8,988 nt of DNA from Desulfobacteraceae bacterium (GTDB lineage: Bacteria; Desulfobacterota; Desulfobacteria; Desulfobacterales; UBA11574), in the NCBI GenBank assembly GCA_030671225.1, contig DAOVAE010000033.1, positions 1-8,988 of the forward strand, in the 5' to 3' direction. The first letter of the stretch is position 1; every line of letters begins with the position of its first letter. The notes under the pieces were generated by a model, which saw only the letters and a program-made list of their open reading frames with translations, searched no databases and was not told where the DNA came from. A program made the position numbers and the translations under genes. Of the stretch, positions 6,187 to 8,988 are shown piece by piece.

Positions 6187-7268
6187 ACCGAACCGAAATA
6201 AACAGCTCTGACCATTTTTATATTATGGTTGTGGAGGATGATGAGCTCATTAGGGATATGATTCAGCAGAATGTAGAATGGGCCGGCTATGAATGTACAA
6301 TTGCCGAAAGTGGGGAAGAAGCTTTAAAAATCCTGGCCGGTGACAAAAAAAATGTGGATGTAATCATTACCGACATCAGAATGCCGGGTTTAAGCGGAAT
6401 TGAATTAACCATGAAAATAAAAGAAAATTTTGATTCTGATGTCATCGTTATGACCGGATTTGCGGAAGATTTTGATTATGAAAAAGTTATAGAAAGCGGT
6501 GCAAGTGACTTTTTTCAAAAACCGATTAACCCCAAGGAATTAATGCTAAGGCTAAAACGGGTCCTTAAAGAGCGCATTCTTCTTGCCGAGAAAAACAGTG
6601 CAAATAAGGAACTTAAAAAAAATATCGAAAAATTACAAAATGCTCAAGAACAAACAGTCGCCGCATTGGCCTCCGCGGCCGAAATCAGGGATCCTTATAC
6701 TTCCGGTCACCAAAAGACTGTCACCAAACTAGCCTGTTCCATAGCAGAACATATGGGCCTTTCAGCAGAGCTGATTAAAGGGCTTCGTATCGCAGGGTTA
6801 CTTCATGATATCGGCAAGATATCCGTACCGGCGGAAATTCTCAGCAAACCAGGTGAGATAACAAAAGACGAAAGAAATATTATAAAAAGTCATTGCCGGG
6901 TAGGCTATGACATCTTAAAGGGGATAGAATTCCCTTGGCCTATTGCCCAAATCGTTTTGCAGCATCATGAAAGGATGGATGGATCCGGGTATCCTCTAGG
7001 AATTCAAGGGGAAGAAATTCTTTTAGAAGCCAGAATCATAGCGGTCGCAGATGTGATTGAGGCCATGTCCTCTCATCGACCTTATCGAGCTGCACTCGGT
7101 TTAGACGAGGCTTTGGAAGAAATCCGTAAAAATCGAGGGATCTCATTTGATCCCGTGGTGGTGGATGCTTGCTTGGACCTTGCTGCCAAAGACAAATTGG
7201 AAATTGGGATTTTAAAAAAATCCGTGAACGGTCAGGAAATTTTATCAGGAGAATCACACAGATCATAA
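6183..7268 (+). CDS. Response regulator REC-HD-GYP, cyclic-di-GMP phosphodiesterase
   Basis: A 361-residue protein with an N-terminal receiver (about 13-128: VVEDD at 16-20, Asp64 phosphoacceptor, Thr91, Lys113), a coiled-coil linker (about 130-158) and an HD-GYP domain (about 160-340). The metal and substrate set looks complete: EIRD (Glu167), GH (His176), LHDIGK (His208, Asp209, Lys212), SHCRVGYDIL (His237), QHHERMDGSGYP (His261, His262, GYP at 269-271) and VADVIEAM (Asp290). Known for the family: Fe- or Mn-dependent hydrolysis of cyclic-di-GMP to pGpG or GMP, gated by receiver phosphorylation. Its ATG shares ATGA with the kinase stop, and AGGAG (6172-6176) lies six bases upstream, so the two are translationally coupled and probably cognate. 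The last 37 bases overlap the end of the convergent endonuclease III gene. No diguanylate cyclase is in the window. Confidence 0.95.
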   Translation: MNRTEINSSDHFYIMVVEDDELIRDMIQQNVEWAGYECTIAESGEEALKILAGDKKNVDVIITDIRMPGLSGIELTMKIKENFDSDVIVMTGFAEDFDYEKVIESGASDFFQKPINPKELMLRLKRVLKERILLAEKNSANKELKKNIEKLQNAQEQTVAALASAAEIRDPYTSGHQKTVTKLACSIAEHMGLSAELIKGLRIAGLLHDIGKISVPAEILSKPGEITKDERNIIKSHCRVGYDILKGIEFPWPIAQIVLQHHERMDGSGYPLGIQGEEILLEARIIAVADVIEAMSSHRPYRAALGLDEALEEIRKNRGISFDPVVVDACLDLAAKDKLEIGILKKSVNGQEILSGESHRS

Positions 7269-7870
7269 AGAGGGCATGTGGAGCAAGCCGGCTTTCTCGC
7301 TTTGCATATGGCTCTTCCAAAGTAAATAAGTTGTAAACAAAAGTCATTCCATTCTTTTTTGGGAATGATTTTCATCAGATCGAACTCGATCTTTACCGGG
7401 TCATGATTTTCTGTGAGACGGAGTCTTTTTGAAATCCTTGCCACATGGGTGTCCACAACAATTCCCGGAATGCCGTAAGCAGCGCCAAGGACCACATTGG
7501 CGGTTTTGCGTCCTACCCCAGGAAGTTTAACCAGTTCATCCAATGTTTGCGGAACCTTACCTTTATATTTTTCTAAGAGACTTACAGAGCAGTTTCTGAT
7601 ATTCTTTGTCTTGTTGCGAAAATAACCTGTCGGTCGAATAAGTTCTTCAATGGTCTCATTGGATGCGCGGGCAAAATCATCGGGAGTTTTCAGTTTCCTA
7701 AATAAATCCTTTGTTACGCCATTGACCTGTTTGTCAGTACACTGAGCGGACAGTATGGTTGCCACAAGCAGTTCAAAAGAGTTCCTGTAATGCAGCTGGG
7801 TCTTGACATCAGGATAAGTGGTTTTTAGTATTTTACGTATCTTAGCTGTACGTTTTTTCTGTTGCACCAT
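7232..7870 (-). CDS. nth: Endonuclease III, DNA glycosylase/AP lyase
   Basis: A complete 212-residue protein, close to the 211 residues of Escherichia coli Nth. It has the helix-hairpin-helix LPGVGRKTAN with catalytic Lys122, the catalytic Asp140 in VVDTHV, and the C-terminal [4Fe-4S] motif Cys189-x6-Cys196-x2-Cys199-x5-Cys205. The SAQCTD segment (41-46) is also typical. Known role: it removes oxidised pyrimidines from DNA and cleaves the abasic site in base excision repair. The start at 7870 has no clear ribosome binding site; the GTG one codon inside is an alternative. It converges on the HD-GYP gene with a 37-base overlap and no terminator between them. Upstream it faces the repeat-bearing gap and the divergent PP-loop gene. 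MutY is excluded by length and by the lack of its C-terminal domain. Confidence 0.96.
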   Translation of the reverse strand: MVQQKKRTAKIRKILKTTYPDVKTQLHYRNSFELLVATILSAQCTDKQVNGVTKDLFRKLKTPDDFARASNETIEELIRPTGYFRNKTKNIRNCSVSLLEKYKGKVPQTLDELVKLPGVGRKTANVVLGAAYGIPGIVVDTHVARISKRLRLTENHDPVKIEFDLMKIIPKKEWNDFCLQLIYFGRAICKARKPACSTCPLYDLCDSPDKIS

Positions 7871-7945
7871 GATTGAAATTGTTTGATATTAGCGTCTTTT
7901 GGGATAGTTTTTGAAAGGATAGACAAGATTTTCAGGATATTTTTA

Positions 7946-7972
7946 ATCCCATTTTCCTGATGAAAATGGGAT
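7946..7972. repeat. 10-bp perfect hairpin
   Basis: ATCCCATTTT (7946-7955) and AAAATGGGAT (7963-7972) are exact reverse complements around the seven-base loop CCTGATG. Neither strand has a T-tract after the stem, and it lies upstream of both genes, so a terminator role is unlikely. It forms the left inner hairpin of the repeat element. Confidence 0.75.
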
Positions 7973-7978
7973 AATAAA

Positions 7979-8021
7979 TTCCGCCTATATTTGTGCCATA
8001 TGGCATAATCTTTAGGCGGAA
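7979..8021. repeat. 9-bp stem enclosing a 12-bp perfect palindrome
   Basis: TTCCGCCTA (7979-7987) pairs exactly with TAGGCGGAA (8013-8021). Inside lies the perfect palindrome TGCCATATGGCA (7994-8005), offset by six and seven unpaired bases. The structure could extrude as a cruciform or fold as a two-tier RNA stem. The inner palindrome could also be a dimeric protein site. Confidence 0.7.
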
Positions 8022-8029
8022 ATAAAATT

Positions 8030-8056
8030 AATCCAGTTAATCATGTCAATCCTGTC
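8030..8056 (+). repeat. Three tandem 9-bp units
   Basis: AATCCAGTT, AATCATGTC and AATCCTGTC follow directly with no spacer. All share AATC and T at position 8. Degenerate reverse-complement units occur at 7913-7938, making this the right arm of the palindromic element. An in-frame ATG for the PP-loop gene (8043) falls inside the second unit. Confidence 0.6.
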
Positions 8057-8090
8057 TAAAAAAATATCAGTTAGGAAATTTTCGTTTATC

Positions 8091-8988
8091 ATGAATTTAT
8101 CAATAAAGAAAGTGCGAGCTTTGGGGCTTTGTTCGGGCGGTCTCGACAGCATGCTGTCGGCACTGGTTTTGCGAAAGCAGGGGATAGAAGTCGAATGGGT
8201 AACTTTCGAAACTCCGTTCTTTTCATCTGAAAAGGCCCGGCGGGCATCGAGTCTCACAGGGATACCGTTATTGGTCAGAAATATAACCCGGGTTTATCTG
8301 ACGATGCTTAAAAATCCTCCTTGCGGTTACGGAAAGTACATGAACCCGTGCATGGACTGCCATGCTTTAATGTTCAGGCTGGCCGGCGCAATAATGAATG
8401 AAAATGGATTTGATTTTCTTTTCAGCGGCGAGGTACTGGGTCAGCGTCCCATGTCCCAGAATAAGCAGTCTCTTCGTTATGTGGAAAAGCAATCCGGGTT
8501 TGATGGTTACATAGTGCGTCCCTTAAGTGCAAAAAGGCTTCCCGAAACCATTCCTGAAAAAGAGGGCGTGGTAAACAGGGATCTACTATTCGACATATCG
8601 GGAAGATCCCGCAAGCCCCAGATAAAACTTGTCAAAGAATTCGGTATAGCGGAATATCCGTCACCGGCCGGTGGCTGCCTGCTTACTGACAAAGGTTTCT
8701 CAGCACGGCTTAAGGACCTTTTTGACCATCAAGAAACATTTACCGAAAATGAGCTTCATCTCTTGAAGCATGGACGACATCTTCGCCTGAACAAAAACAA
8801 TAAAATAATCGTCGGGCGAACCAAGAAGGATAATGAAAAAATAATAAGATATTATGACCCGTCTGTGGATACCATAATCAAAGTAAAAAATTTTCCAGGC
8901 CCCACAGTTCTTATGCCGCATGGAGGCAGCAAAGAAATTATGATTCTGGCAGCGTCAATATGTGCGGGCTACAGTAAGGCCCCGGAGC
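8091..8988 (+). CDS. PP-loop ATPase (MnmA/ThiI-like tRNA thiolation type) with NFACT-R-like C-terminus, partial
   Basis: An open frame of 299 codons runs off the right edge without a stop. It opens with the PP-loop SGGLDS (15-20), which binds ATP and adenylates the target base. NPCMDCH (85-91) resembles the first catalytic-cysteine motif of MnmA, and AGGCLL (194-199) could supply the second cysteine (Cys87, Cys90, Cys196). From about residue 225, NKNNKIIVGRTKKDNEK and the later FPGPTVLMPHGGS resemble the NFACT-R (DUF814) fold of RNA-binding proteins. I infer an RNA sulfur-transfer enzyme, probably acting on tRNA uridine. It is not MnmA itself, whose C-terminus differs. Start 8091 gives the compact form expected, with a weak AGGAAA 12 bases upstream. 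An in-frame ATG at 8043 would add 16 residues encoded partly by the repeat. Annotations as a methyltransferase would be misleading. Confidence 0.82.
   Translation, partial: MNLSIKKVRALGLCSGGLDSMLSALVLRKQGIEVEWVTFETPFFSSEKARRASSLTGIPLLVRNITRVYLTMLKNPPCGYGKYMNPCMDCHALMFRLAGAIMNENGFDFLFSGEVLGQRPMSQNKQSLRYVEKQSGFDGYIVRPLSAKRLPETIPEKEGVVNRDLLFDISGRSRKPQIKLVKEFGIAEYPSPAGGCLLTDKGFSARLKDLFDHQETFTENELHLLKHGRHLRLNKNNKIIVGRTKKDNEKIIRYYDPSVDTIIKVKNFPGPTVLMPHGGSKEIMILAASICAGYSKAPE

Larger units (their letters stand above)
7913..8056. repeat. Nested palindromic repeat element with inverted 9-bp-unit arms
   Basis: The left arm (about 7913-7938, GAAAGGATA GACAAGATT then TTCAGGATA) and the right arm (about 8030-8056, AATCCAGTT AATCATGTC then AATCCTGTC) are imperfect inverted copies, each built from 9-base units. 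Opposing positions match at roughly three quarters. Between them sit two perfect-stem hairpins (7946-7972 and 7979-8021). The unit resembles AATCCTGTC/GGATTGACA-type repeats that I recall from intergenic regions of deltaproteobacteria, so this is probably a dispersed palindromic element of REP or MITE type. Copy number cannot be tested within this window. Confidence 0.6.
7871..8090. other. Divergent intergenic region with repeat element
   Basis: The 220 bases between the starts of endonuclease III and the PP-loop gene contain a palindromic element over about 7913-8056, leaving only some 40 bases at the left and 34 at the right. The promoters of both genes must lie in or next to this element. 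A TAATAT on the minus strand, before endonuclease III, could be a -10 box, but no matching -35 is seen. Confidence 0.55.

Noticed and set aside
7946..7972. Rho-independent terminator
   Set aside because: The stem is perfect, but neither strand has a T-tract after it, and it lies upstream of both flanking genes.
8030..8056. CRISPR repeats
   Set aside because: The 9-base units are adjacent without spacers and too short.
8012..8257. Minus-strand open frame of 81 codons over the PP-loop gene start
   Set aside because: It is antisense to the conserved PP-loop coding region and ends in the repeat element; no protein-like features.

Overview
The window looks like chromosomal DNA from an anaerobic deltaproteobacterium, most plausibly Desulfobacterota near the Desulfobacterales. 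This is inference from gene content: a 2-hydroxyacyl-CoA dehydratase-type activase, a racemase-like class III CoA transferase, NtrB-like hybrid kinases with HD-GYP regulators, and a PP-loop/NFACT-R fusion. Base composition is moderately AT-rich. No rRNA, tRNA, CRISPR array, integrase or transposase gene is visible.

Layout. (1) Positions 1-683, minus strand: the N-terminal 227 residues of an acyl-CoA dehydratase activase that runs off the left edge. (2) Positions 684-1279: about 600 bases without a gene. They hold a 231-base segment bounded by a strong inverted repeat (798-829 / 997-1028), with a hairpin inside it, and a pair of mutually exclusive hairpins (1153-1184) upstream of the next gene. 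(3) Positions 1280-7268, plus strand: six closely spaced or overlapping genes encoding a secreted NTF2-like small protein, an HD-domain phosphohydrolase, a secreted DUF3108 protein, an alpha-methylacyl-CoA racemase/CoA transferase, a REC-HisKA-HATPase-REC hybrid kinase and a REC-HD-GYP response regulator. (4) Positions 7232-7870, minus strand: endonuclease III, overlapping the HD-GYP gene tail to tail by 37 bases. (5) Positions 7871-8090: a divergent intergenic region almost filled by a nested palindromic repeat element. (6) Position 8091 to the right edge, plus strand: a tRNA-thiolation-like PP-loop ATPase fused to an NFACT-R-like domain, cut off by the window.

How the genes may work together. 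The kinase and the REC-HD-GYP gene share ATGA, so they are very probably translationally coupled and form one phosphorelay ending in cyclic-di-GMP breakdown. The four genes before them may be cotranscribed, but their joint role is unknown. The two envelope proteins flank the HD hydrolase, and the racemase starts inside the DUF3108 gene. Endonuclease III (base excision repair) and the PP-loop protein (probable RNA sulfur modification) look like housekeeping genes read away from each other across the repeat element. The least explained parts are the two repeat-bearing intergenic regions and the PP-loop/NFACT-R fusion.
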